This document shows, piece after piece, positions 53,992 through 63,116 of a stretch of DNA of 64,000 nucleotides; position 1 is the first letter of the stretch, and the number at the start of each line of letters is the position of its first letter. The DNA comes from UBA1275 sp002323515 (lineage in GTDB: Bacteria > Bacteroidota > Rhodothermia > Balneolales > Balneolaceae). The notes under the pieces are model-generated. The model was given only the letters and a program-made list of their open reading frames with translations. It was not told where the DNA came from and did not search any database. Location of the stretch: NCBI GenBank assembly GCA_964007875.1, contig CAXGAH010000011.1:1-64000 (forward strand), written 5' to 3'. The position numbers and the translations under genes are program-made.

Positions 53992-54435
53992 TTAGAGCTC
54001 TACAATTTCAGGATTCTGTGCAGTATGCTGATGAACAGGACCGGCATACACACGTAGATTTTTTAAAATTTTTCTACCCAATTTGTTTTTTGGTAACATG
54101 CCTTTGACAGCCATAGTAACCAATGATGTTGGGTTTTTTGCCATTTTTGCTTCGGCACTTGTAAATCGCTCACCACCTGGATAAAAAGTGTGGTGGAAGT
54201 ACATCTTGTCCGTCATTTTTTTGCCGGTCAATTTTACTTTTTCAGCATTAATTACAATAACATTATCGCCTGTATCCATATGAGGAGTAAAAGTAGGTTT
54301 ATTTTTGCCACGTAAAATTGACGCAACTATACTACTCAGTCGTCCTAATGGTTGGTCTTCGGCGTCCACTAAAACCCAGTTCTTATCGATATCACTGGCT
54401 TTAGCTGAGTATGTTTTGAAACTTAAAGTATCCAC
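53992..54435 (-). CDS. rplM: Ribosomal protein uL13
   Basis: 147 residues from GTG 54435 (VDTLSFKTYSAKASDIDKNW), the family's conserved start in this lineage. The open frame reaches an ATG at 54504, but those 23 extra residues do not match L13. Core motifs: VDAEDQPLGRLSSIVA, MDTGDNVIVINAEKVKLTGK, YFHHTFYPGG and GMLPKNKLGRKILKNLRVYA. The upstream region 54436-54614 probably holds the promoter. Confidence 0.97.
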   Translation of the reverse strand: MDTLSFKTYSAKASDIDKNWVLVDAEDQPLGRLSSIVASILRGKNKPTFTPHMDTGDNVIVINAEKVKLTGKKMTDKMYFHHTFYPGGERFTSAEAKMAKNPTSLVTMAVKGMLPKNKLGRKILKNLRVYAGPVHQHTAQNPEIVEL

Positions 54436-54614
54436 AGTATTTGTGTTTAGTTGCTTTTTTAGAAAGGCATAAAAATTACGGGAAAAAAAACTACTTATCA
54501 ACAATTATAATTATAAAGCTGTATGAAAGATACTTTTCTTAGTTAGCGTTAGATAATTAAATGGAATCAGCAATATAATTTATCAATTTATGGCCTATTG
54601 CATTAGTATACTCA

Positions 54615-55710
54615 GTCTTTACTTATTAAACAGTCGAGTTTTTTCGATACAAATGGCTTACACAGCCTTATCATAAGGGTAAACCGTGTAAAATCTGGAG
54701 TTATTCGGGTTGAAGGGGTTCGAAGTGACACCATTGAATATGTGCTATTATACAAAGGTATACCTGCCCAACTTCGAGCTATACCCGCTGCGGGATACCG
54801 GTTTGCGCGTTGGGAGGGTCTTAGTCAATCCAACAGCGCTGGCATTTGAGTTACGCTTGACAAAAATAGTGAGATTCAGGCCATATTCGAGCCTATTACA
54901 TCCACACAAACCAGTGAGGTGGTCATTAACGAGATTCATTATAATGTTGCATTTACCCAGGATTCTGATGACTGGGCCGAATTACACAATCCTAATGATT
55001 ATGCGGTTGATATGAGTTATTGGTTTTTCTCAGATTCAGACGATGCGCATTGGTATTACTTTGCTCCAGGAAGTATGATGGCAGAAGGAGGTTTTCGGGT
55101 ATTAGTACGAAAGCCAGAAGATTTTGCTGCAGCATATCCTACGGTCAGCGTGGCAGAAGGATCAATTGGATTTGGATTTGCTGGTTCTGGGGAGTTACTG
55201 CGACTATTCAATGCACAGGCACAGTTAGTAGATTCAGTCCGATATGACGATTAGTCTCCTTGGCCAACCGCTGCAGATGGGCAAGGAGCTAGTTTAGCCC
55301 TAGTGCATCCACTATTAGACAATGCTCAGGCTCGATTTTGGAGTGCTTCTGCAAATGGAGGAACTCCAGGGGAACCTAATTTAGACGTACTAGTGGCCAA
55401 TGAATTGAACGAGAATCCCCTAAATAACACAGACCAACCATACCAAACTCAACTTGGCAACAATTACCCGTATCCGTTTAATCCTACCACAACAATTCCC
55501 TTTAGTTTGGAAAAGGCTTCAAAGGTGAGACTAACCGTCTATGATATGCTAGGCCGTTCAGTACAGATAATAATCGATGAATATCGTTCAGCAGGGACAC
55601 ATGAAGTCCGTTTCAGTGCCGGTCTGGATAGGTTATCGAGTGGTTTATATATGTATAGTTTAGAGTTTGATGGTGAGCGAATAACAAAAACAATGCTACT
55701 TATAAAGTAA
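54615..55710 (+). pseudogene. Decayed CotH/lamin-tail surface protein with T9SS sorting domain
   Basis: One frame, broken by an in-frame TGA (54847) and TAG (55252), reads as the C-terminal part of a CotH-family surface protein. It has the repeat-like YKGIPAQLRAIPAAGYRFAR / WEGLSQSNSAG, then a lamin-tail domain (VVINEIHYNVAFTQDSDDWA, ELHNPNDYAVDMSYWFFSDS, LLRLFNAQAQLVDSVRYDD). After PWPTAADGQGASLALVHP comes a sorting domain (YPYPFNPTTTIPFSLE, VYDMLGRSVQIII, SSGLYMYSLEF, MLLIK). The kinase-like N-terminal part is missing. Two stops in otherwise perfect frame mark it as a recent pseudogene. It fills the gap 54505-55867; 55711-55867 shows nothing clear. Confidence 0.85.
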
Positions 55711-55867
55711 GCCGCACGAAAAGGTAGGTTGGACTTCCCCAAATAGGGAAAAAATTCGTACATTTATATTCTGTAATGGGTAAGCATGGGCTTGAATAAA
55801 TGCGGATGCTAGCCTCTTACCATTTTATCATCACATACATCCAACACATTCACAAAAAGACTCCTAA

Positions 55868-58573
55868 ATGAGCGATTTTAAGAACACAAGAGTAGCATTT
55901 GAAACAGGAAATGGCACAGCACATATGTTTAGTCTGTCCAAACTAAAAGAGATGGGCTATGAGGGAGTTGATAGGCTGCCATTTTCAATAAAAATATTAT
56001 TGGAAGCGGTGCTGCGTGAGTATGATGATTATCTAGTCACAGCAAAAGACATTGAAACACTGGCCAATTATGCGCCTGAAAATCCACAGGGAGAAATACC
56101 ATTTAAGCCTTCCAGAGTAGTGCTTCAAGACTTCACAGGGGTCCCTGCAGTAGTTGATTTAGCCGCTCTTCGCTCCGCAATTAAGCGTATGGGTGGAAAC
56201 CCTGAAGCCATAAACCCCCAAGTACCTGTTGATTTAGTTATTGATCACTCAGTTCAGGTAGATATGTTTGGGCAAGAATTTGCGTTCATGCATAATGTCG
56301 AAAAAGAAATGGAGCGCAACCGAGAGCGATATGAGTTTTTAAAATGGGGTCAAAAGGCTTTCGATAATTTTCGAGTGGTACCTCCTGGGCGAGGAATTGT
56401 ACACCAAGTGAACCTGGAATATTTAGCGAGAGGAATATTTACAAGAACAGAGGAAGATGGGTCCATTACTGCGTATCCAGATACTTTGGTAGGAACTGAT
56501 TCACATACTACAATGATTAATGGTCTTGGAATATTAGGATGGGGCGTTGGAGGTATTGAGGCGGAAGCAGCTATGCTAGGACAACCTATTAGCATGTTAG
56601 TTCCAGAGGTAGTAGGGATGAAATTAACAGGGAAGCTTAGAGAGGGCGTTACGGCAACTGATTTAACGCTAACTGTCACCCAGATGCTTCGTAAGCATGG
56701 TGTAGTAGGAAAATTTGTCGAGTTTTATGGTGAAGGAATTAGCAATATGAGTTTGCCTGACCGGGCGACCATAGCCAATATGGCGCCGGAATATGGAGCC
56801 ACCATGGGATTTTTCCCTATTGATCATGAATCCTTACGGTATATGCGGCGCACTGGACGATCAGAAGAACTGGTGCAACTTGTTGAGTACTATAACAAAG
56901 CCCAGGGTTTATTCCGTACCGATGACACACTAGATCCTCACTTTACCAGCACGCTTGTGTTGGACTTAAGTACGGTTGAAACCTCGCTTGCAGGCCCAAA
57001 ATTACCACATGATCGAATAACATTAGGTAATATGAAGCGTACTTTTGAGGCGGCTTTAACGAGCGGCAATCCCACGATGGGCTTTGCTCTAGCTCAAGAT
57101 CAGCTAGCTAACAAAGCGATGTACCGCAATGGCCAAGATATTGAAATGAAACATGGTGATGTAGTGATTGCTGCAATAACCAGTTGTACAAACACCTCCA
57201 ACCCAAGTGTTATGTTGGGAGCAGGTATTGTCGCCAAGAAAGCAGTAGAACGAGGCTTGAAAGTGCCAGCATATGTCAAAACCTCATTGGCACCTGGCTC
57301 CCGAGTCGTGACGGAATATTTGAATGAAGCTGGACTAACTGAATACTTGGACACCTTAGGTTTTAATCTAGTAGGCTACGGTTGTACTACCTGTATTGGG
57401 AATTCAGGGCCACTTCCTGCCCCCGTAGAAAAGGCGGTCAAGGAAGGTGATTTGATTGTAGCAGGAGTGTTATCTGGAAACCGAAACTTCGAAGGGCGTA
57501 TTCATCCCTATGTGAAGGCCAATTTCTTAGCTTCACCCCCCTTAGTGGTAGCTTATGCATTAGCAGGAACCGTTGATATAGATCTAGCAACCGAACCGCT
57601 TGGTAGGGACAAAGACGGAAATGAGGTGTATCTAAAAGAACTATGGCCAACCACAGATGAAATTGCAGCTGAGCTTGATAATGCCATACGACCAGACTTG
57701 TTCAATAAAATGTATGAGGATGTATTTGAATCACCAACTTGGGAAGAAATCCCAGTGAGTGGCGGGGAACTCTTTGACTGGAAGGATTCATCTACCTACA
57801 TACAAGAACCTCCTTTCTTCATGAATATGTCCGAAGAATACCACCCGATTCAGCCAATAAAGGGAGCTCGTGCGTTGGTTAAGGTGGGTGATTCAATTAC
57901 CACTGATCATATTTCTCCAGCCGGGAATATTAAAGAAGATGCACCTGCAGGTTTGTTTTTAAAGAAAAACGGGGTACAAAGTGCTGATTTTAATTCATAC
58001 GGATCGCGTAGAGGGAATGATCGAATCATGACCCGGGGTACATTTGCCAATGTTAGGTTCAAAAATCAACTAGCGCCAGGAACTGAAGGTGGGTTTACTA
58101 CCTATTTCCCTGAAAATGATGTGACCAGTATTTTTGAAGCTTCTGTAAAATATAAAGCTTCAAATACCCCGCTTGTGGCATTGGCTGGTAAGCAGTATGG
58201 CACGGGATCATCTCGTGATTGGGCTGCAAAAGGTACCAACTTGTTAGGTGTTAAAGTAGTTATAGCAGAATCCTATGAGCGTATTCACCGTTCTAATCTA
58301 GTACAAATGGGAGTACTTCCTCTACAATATAAAGAGGGAGTAACCGCCGATAGTTTAAGGTTGGATGGTACCGAGCATTTCGATGTTGCAGTGGATGATT
58401 CAGTACAAGCACGACAAGAAATTCATGTTGTTGCCACCAAAACGGATGGAACGGTTATTGAATTTACCACAGACTGCCGCATAGATACTCCAGTTGAAGT
58501 AGATTACTACCGCAATGGGGGTATTTTACACACTGTACTGTTAGATTACGTTCAAAAAAACCAAGCTAATTAA
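55868..58573 (+). CDS. acnA: Aconitate hydratase (AcnA type)
   Basis: 901 residues, IRP/AcnA size. It isomerises citrate and isocitrate in the TCA cycle. The Fe-S ligands appear as ITSCTNTSNPSVM and GYGCTTCIGNSGPLP (three cysteines in total). Other active-site segments: VLQDFTGVPAVVDLAALR, DSHTTMINGLGILGWGVGGI, SYGSRRGNDRIMTRGTFAN and AGKQYGTGSSRDWAAKGT. All four domains are present. It is transcribed alone and converges with the polyketide operon. Confidence 0.96.
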   Translation: MSDFKNTRVAFETGNGTAHMFSLSKLKEMGYEGVDRLPFSIKILLEAVLREYDDYLVTAKDIETLANYAPENPQGEIPFKPSRVVLQDFTGVPAVVDLAALRSAIKRMGGNPEAINPQVPVDLVIDHSVQVDMFGQEFAFMHNVEKEMERNRERYEFLKWGQKAFDNFRVVPPGRGIVHQVNLEYLARGIFTRTEEDGSITAYPDTLVGTDSHTTMINGLGILGWGVGGIEAEAAMLGQPISMLVPEVVGMKLTGKLREGVTATDLTLTVTQMLRKHGVVGKFVEFYGEGISNMSLPDRATIANMAPEYGATMGFFPIDHESLRYMRRTGRSEELVQLVEYYNKAQGLFRTDDTLDPHFTSTLVLDLSTVETSLAGPKLPHDRITLGNMKRTFEAALTSGNPTMGFALAQDQLANKAMYRNGQDIEMKHGDVVIAAITSCTNTSNPSVMLGAGIVAKKAVERGLKVPAYVKTSLAPGSRVVTEYLNEAGLTEYLDTLGFNLVGYGCTTCIGNSGPLPAPVEKAVKEGDLIVAGVLSGNRNFEGRIHPYVKANFLASPPLVVAYALAGTVDIDLATEPLGRDKDGNEVYLKELWPTTDEIAAELDNAIRPDLFNKMYEDVFESPTWEEIPVSGGELFDWKDSSTYIQEPPFFMNMSEEYHPIQPIKGARALVKVGDSITTDHISPAGNIKEDAPAGLFLKKNGVQSADFNSYGSRRGNDRIMTRGTFANVRFKNQLAPGTEGGFTTYFPENDVTSIFEASVKYKASNTPLVALAGKQYGTGSSRDWAAKGTNLLGVKVVIAESYERIHRSNLVQMGVLPLQYKEGVTADSLRLDGTEHFDVAVDDSVQARQEIHVVATKTDGTVIEFTTDCRIDTPVEVDYYRNGGILHTVLLDYVQKNQAN

Positions 58574-58620
58574 AGAAAGCAGACGTCCCAAAGCGCCAAC
58601 AACTTAAGTTGGATTTAGGA

Positions 58621-59859
58621 CTATTTGGTTGGCAAATTGCTCATTGTGAACCGTTCGGCTAGTTTCCTCGAACTGACAGGTATGTATAGTAGAATTTGGA
58701 TGAAAAGCTGTTTAAGCCATTGAAGCTTGGATTTTCGCCCCATTCTCATGTTCCAGTGAGCACGCCTAGCTACCTCAGTTACAACCGCATCGAAATTAGT
58801 CGAATACGAAGTGAGCGGTATTGGATTTTCCGAGGGCTCATACAGTACACCTTTGTTATTGAGTTTCTTGACATCTTTGGCCAGTTGCCATGCGCCCAAC
58901 CATCCTAAATTCATTCCTTGTCCGCCTATAGGACTAACAACATGGGCGGCATCGCCCACTAGGAATAAACGATTTTTCTGTCTAAAGGCTGCTCTGTGGT
59001 GTTGTACACCAAAGCTACTAATCATTGAGCAAGAATCTGCATTGGGTCTTTCTCCAACCCGCTTATAAATGGCTTCACTAAGCCACTTCGGTTGTGGCTT
59101 TGATTGATAGTGTTCGGTCTTAATAACCCATCGTCTTTTTTGATCGGCGATGGGAAAGGATTCCACCAATCCCTCCGAAGTGATGTATACAAAAGGGGGA
59201 GATGGAAGGTATTCTGGGTCTGGGAAGTCTCCCATTGCGTAAGAATCGGGATATGGACTTCCCCTATAAGGTATACCCGCCATACTTCGGAGGGTGCTAT
59301 TTTTCCCATCACAAGCAATTAGAATGGGGGTTCTATGTTCTTGTGAGTCGGTAAGTTGATTCTCAGTTGAATGCGGGACTTTATGTGAATAAACAACTAA
59401 ATGGTCCCCATTATCCCGGTAACTAGTAACCTCGTAACCATATTTAATATTATGTGGGTAAAGCTCCTTAAAGGCACTCTTTAGTATAGCTTCGGTTTCA
59501 TTTTGAGGGTGAATTAAAATGTATGGATGCTTTTGCCCAGACCGTTGAGTCGTCGAAAAATTAATCTCTCCAAGTTTTTTTCTTCCATTATGTGCAATCC
59601 CTTTGTCCACTCTAATACCTTTTTTTAAAAACTGACTCAATAGTCCCAATTCTTCCAGCATAACTAAACATGGCGGGTGGATACCTAGCGAACGTGTATC
59701 GGATATGGCCTCACTTCTTTTTTCCATAATGACACATTCAATTCCTTTTAGGTACAAGGATAATGCCTGAAATAAGCCCACTGGGCCTGCCCCAACGACT
59801 ATAATCCGCGCTTTATTTTCTCCCACTTGAGACTTAGGCACGGCCATGTTCTCCCTCAT
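58621..59859 (-). CDS. FAD-dependent aromatic monooxygenase (PheA/TfdB type)
   Basis: 412 residues. FAD-binding GAGPVGLFQALSLYLKG is near residue 23. The DG motif (LIACDGKNSTLRSMAG) and the GD motif (RLFLVGDAAHVVSPIGGQGM) are intact. This is the single-component flavoprotein hydroxylase group. The start at 59859 overlaps the methyltransferase gene by 26 bases; Met5 (59847) also overlaps it. As third gene after a type III polyketide synthase and a methyltransferase it resembles SrsC of the srsABC phenolic-lipid operon, where the flavoprotein hydroxylates the resorcinol ring. Confidence 0.88.
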   Translation of the reverse strand: MRENMAVPKSQVGENKARIIVVGAGPVGLFQALSLYLKGIECVIMEKRSEAISDTRSLGIHPPCLVMLEELGLLSQFLKKGIRVDKGIAHNGRKKLGEINFSTTQRSGQKHPYILIHPQNETEAILKSAFKELYPHNIKYGYEVTSYRDNGDHLVVYSHKVPHSTENQLTDSQEHRTPILIACDGKNSTLRSMAGIPYRGSPYPDSYAMGDFPDPEYLPSPPFVYITSEGLVESFPIADQKRRWVIKTEHYQSKPQPKWLSEAIYKRVGERPNADSCSMISSFGVQHHRAAFRQKNRLFLVGDAAHVVSPIGGQGMNLGWLGAWQLAKDVKKLNNKGVLYEPSENPIPLTSYSTNFDAVVTEVARRAHWNMRMGRKSKLQWLKQLFIQILLYIPVSSRKLAERFTMSNLPTK

Positions 59860-60589
59860 ATATTAACAACAGCCGAAAAGGAAATAATCTTTCTACCTTC
59901 CAACTCTCCGAGCTAAGAGTATCTAGTTCGTTCTTTCGAAAACTTTTCTTCAAACTAGTCCGTCCGTCTTGGTAAATAAATGATGATCTAAATCGTAAAG
60001 CAAATAGGCATAGACTAAAGAGAGTGTAAGCTAAACTACTACGTTCTAAATCATTACATATAACTTTCGTACCTAGTTCAGCACATTCGGTCAAAAATGG
60101 GGTGATTTCTGTTGAGGGTATATGGTGTAGGACATGATTATTCATGACTAAGTCTACTTTATGCCCACGATGTGCCAACTCAGTTGTAGATATGCACTCA
60201 AAAAATAACCCGATGGGCTTGTTTTTGTTCACTAACGCCGTTTCAGGTTGTACGGACCGGTTGGCCTTGGCCCACGCTATAGCGCGGTTATCAATATCTA
60301 TGCCGGTAATATGTGAGCTAATCCCATCCTTTTTAAGCCATTGAAATAAGAAAAAGGCGATATCACCACCTCCACATCCTACATCAAGCACTTGAAATAT
60401 TTTTCCCTGTTTCTGTATTTCTATTGCATGAGGGCGAATATACTTGGCATACACTCTATTCCACTGTGATACCCATCTATTTAAAGTATAGAAATCAGCA
60501 TAGGTCTGTTTGAGTTGCTCACTATCGGCATTGGTAGCATCCATTTTTTCGATGAGATGGGCTTGTCGTTGGCTCAAATGAGTAAACAT
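59834..60589 (-). CDS. SAM-dependent methyltransferase of the polyketide operon
   Basis: 251 residues, class I methyltransferase fold. SAM-binding VLDVGCGGGDIAFFLFQW is near residue 88, and the acidic strand end is GIDIDNRAIAWAKAN. The motif-IV region is VMNNHVLHHIP. It starts 7 bases after the polyketide synthase gene and overlaps the monooxygenase gene. Its expected substrate is a hydroxyl group of the polyketide phenol, by analogy with srsABC. This differs from the isoprenylcysteine-type methyltransferase seen in Bacillus bpsAB. Confidence 0.85.
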   Translation of the reverse strand: MFTHLSQRQAHLIEKMDATNADSEQLKQTYADFYTLNRWVSQWNRVYAKYIRPHAIEIQKQGKIFQVLDVGCGGGDIAFFLFQWLKKDGISSHITGIDIDNRAIAWAKANRSVQPETALVNKNKPIGLFFECISTTELAHRGHKVDLVMNNHVLHHIPSTEITPFLTECAELGTKVICNDLERSSLAYTLFSLCLFALRFRSSFIYQDGRTSLKKSFRKNELDTLSSESWKVERLFPFRLLLIYEGEHGRA

Positions 60590-60596
60590 AGATTTT

Positions 60597-61718
60597 CTAT
60601 CTGTATTCGATACGACGTAATAATGCGGTCTCTATACTTAAACCTGGACCGAAAGCCATAGCTAATGCAGTATCGTGCCCATCGCGAATATGGGCCTGAG
60701 AGGGTGGGCGTTTGAGAAGATCTTCCAAGACAAATAGTATCGTAGCGCTACTCATATTACCATGATTTTTAAGTACCATTCTAGATGCGTCTAAGGCTTG
60801 GTCGTTGAGCTCAAAACTCTGTTCTACTTTGTCTAAAATAGCTCGACCTCCAGGATGTATTGCCCAATATCCAATATCTTCCATCCCTAATCCAAAACTA
60901 GCAAAAAGGGGGTCAGTAATCGAATTCAAATTATTCTTAATTATATCCGGTACATAAGAGGATAAGGTCATATCAAAGCCTGTATCCCCTATAGTCCAAG
61001 CCATATCTCGTTCTCCTTCATATGCTAAATCATTGGCAAAAGCTTCTATTCGAAAGGCAGAGGTACTTGGTTTCTTTGCCGAGACTAGGACACCTGCAGA
61101 TCCATCCGAGAAAACGGAACCAGCTATTAAGGTATCGGGGTCGGTTTTAGGATTAAAGTGCAAGGAGCAAAGTTCAGTAGCAACAATGAGTACCACAGCC
61201 TTAGAATCTTGATCACAAAAAGCCTGTGCCATACGAAGTGCTGGAAAAGCGGCATAACATCCCATAAAGCCTATATGGTAGCGTTCAACACTTGAAGCTA
61301 AACCTAGCTCTTTAACGATTTCGTAATCAGGACCGGGAGCAAAAAAACCCGTACATGAAACCGTTATTACATGACTTATTGCCGGAAGGCCAGATTTTTT
61401 GTGCTTCTCATTTAATGCACTAGCAGTTTCTAAAAAAAGCTTCTTTGCAGCAGACTTATATTTTTTATTTCGCTCACCAGTGCTGGGTATTTGTGCTGGA
61501 TCAAAAGAGCGATGAAAAAAGCTGTTAGGGTCTTCAGAGAAATAGTCTTCCAACACGGTATGCCGATGTTCTATTCCTGATTGAATATAAATCCTATGCA
61601 GGATTGCCTGAGTTTTTCGGTTATCCTGATGCAAATTCTTTAGTCGATCTAACAGTTCGCGTTGATTACCCCGAGATGCAGGGATGGATGTTTCTATATA
61701 GTGAATATAACTAGACAT
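60597..61718 (-). CDS. Type III polyketide synthase
   Basis: 373 residues, chalcone-synthase family. The triad is Cys154 (GFMGCYAAFPALRMA), His288 (YWAIHPGGRAIL) and Asn321 (LKNHGNMSSATI). The SDGSAGVLVS segment also fits. It is a self-contained ketosynthase that extends an acyl-CoA with malonyl units. Partnered with a methyltransferase and an FAD monooxygenase it most likely makes alkylresorcinol- or alkylpyrone-type phenolic lipids for the envelope. The product cannot be deduced from sequence. It is the first gene of the operon. Confidence 0.93.
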   Translation of the reverse strand: MSSYIHYIETSIPASRGNQRELLDRLKNLHQDNRKTQAILHRIYIQSGIEHRHTVLEDYFSEDPNSFFHRSFDPAQIPSTGERNKKYKSAAKKLFLETASALNEKHKKSGLPAISHVITVSCTGFFAPGPDYEIVKELGLASSVERYHIGFMGCYAAFPALRMAQAFCDQDSKAVVLIVATELCSLHFNPKTDPDTLIAGSVFSDGSAGVLVSAKKPSTSAFRIEAFANDLAYEGERDMAWTIGDTGFDMTLSSYVPDIIKNNLNSITDPLFASFGLGMEDIGYWAIHPGGRAILDKVEQSFELNDQALDASRMVLKNHGNMSSATILFVLEDLLKRPPSQAHIRDGHDTALAMAFGPGLSIETALLRRIEYR

Positions 61719-61761
61719 AGTACTACTACAATAAAGCTTAGCTATTGGTTCGGCTTCTTAG

Positions 61762-63105
61762 TTAGTTTTTATTTCGGGTTAAAAGATGGAACCGTGTGTT
61801 GTGTAACACAGCAGCGGTACTTAAGCCTGCAATAAGTCCTATCCATAATCCTTGAGGACCGTATCCTACATTAAAACTCAGATAATAACCCATAGTAAAA
61901 CCAATAAACCAGTAGGAAATCAAGTTGAATATCATAGGCATACGAGTATCTTTTAACCCTCGAAGGGCTCCAAAAGCACCCACTTGTAAACCATCGGAGA
62001 GTTGAAAAACGGCCGCAAAAAAGACCAAACTCACCGCTAGGTTAATGACTTCTACATCATGAGTGTACACACTTACGATGGTTTCTGGAAAAATGAAGAG
62101 TACTGCAGCAGTAATACTAGTAACTCCAGTACAAACAGCGGTTCCAGTAAACCCTCTAAAGCGTGCCTCTTCCAAAAGTCCTTTACCCATAGAAACACCA
62201 ACTCGCTGAGAAATGGCTAGAGATAATCCTAAAGGAATCATGAATACGGTAGCAGCAATATTAATGGCAACCTGGTGGGCAGCAGAAGCTTGAACACTTA
62301 GGGTACCCATAAGAACGCTGACAGCAGCAAATAGAAGTACTTCCATTGTAGTACTCATGGCATTTGGTATGCCAATTTTTAACAATTCAGCAATGCGACC
62401 CCAATCGGGTCCTTTAGTTCGGACAAAAATATTAAAACGGCGGTAGGTTTTGAACTTCGCAGTAAACAGTATCATTGCAAGTCCACCGGACCATTGCACG
62501 AGCGATGTGGCGTATCCTGTACCTTCAGCACCCAATTGAGGGAGTCCGAAGGCCCCATACATTAATATGTAGTCCGCTGGAATATTGACAACAAGCATGC
62601 CTAAAGCCACAAACATAGCTGGCCTCGTATAGGCTAATCCTTCACTGAAATAACGAAAGCCTGAAAACAAGAAATAGGCGGGGATTCCCCAAGAAGCGGC
62701 CAACATGAAGTCAGTTGCTAGGGGGATGATTTCTGGATCTACCCCTACAGCTGGCATTAACTGAGGAAGCCAACGAACAAGAAAAAAAGAAGGTACGGCA
62801 ATCAATGCCACTAACCATAACATCTGTCGGGCACTTTTCCCTATTTCATCGAATCGTTTAGCCCCTATATGATGTGAAACTACTGGATTTATAGCTACAA
62901 GTGTTCCGATTCCAAACATGAGTACCGGCAGATAAAGAGCATTCCCTACTGCTACACCAGCTAGGTCCGCAGCGCTAAGTTGACCGGCCATGATAGTATC
63001 GGTAACATTTAAACCCATACCGAGTAGTTGAGTTCCTACAACAGGCCCACCAATTTTGCCAAGCATACCCGCTTCTTTTTGTACCGAACTAATTGTAAAG
63101 GACAT
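61762..63105 (-). CDS. MATE family efflux transporter (NorM-like)
   Basis: 447 residues, about 12 membrane segments. NorM-type motifs GGPVVGTQLLGMGLNVTDTI, MAGQLSAADLAGVAVGNALY and the second-half GLSLAISQRVGVSMGKGLLE are present. It is a cation- or proton-coupled multidrug exporter. It lies 43 bp upstream of the polyketide synthase gene on the same strand, so export of the polyketide product is possible but unproven; many unlinked NorM genes exist. Confidence 0.92.
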   Translation of the reverse strand: MSFTISSVQKEAGMLGKIGGPVVGTQLLGMGLNVTDTIMAGQLSAADLAGVAVGNALYLPVLMFGIGTLVAINPVVSHHIGAKRFDEIGKSARQMLWLVALIAVPSFFLVRWLPQLMPAVGVDPEIIPLATDFMLAASWGIPAYFLFSGFRYFSEGLAYTRPAMFVALGMLVVNIPADYILMYGAFGLPQLGAEGTGYATSLVQWSGGLAMILFTAKFKTYRRFNIFVRTKGPDWGRIAELLKIGIPNAMSTTMEVLLFAAVSVLMGTLSVQASAAHQVAINIAATVFMIPLGLSLAISQRVGVSMGKGLLEEARFRGFTGTAVCTGVTSITAAVLFIFPETIVSVYTHDVEVINLAVSLVFFAAVFQLSDGLQVGAFGALRGLKDTRMPMIFNLISYWFIGFTMGYYLSFNVGYGPQGLWIGLIAGLSTAAVLHNTRFHLLTRNKN

Positions 63106-63116
63106 GGGTAATATTC

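Noticed and set aside
54436..54504. N-terminal extension of rplM to ATG 54504
   Set aside because: The extra 23 residues are not L13-like; conserved start is GTG 54435.
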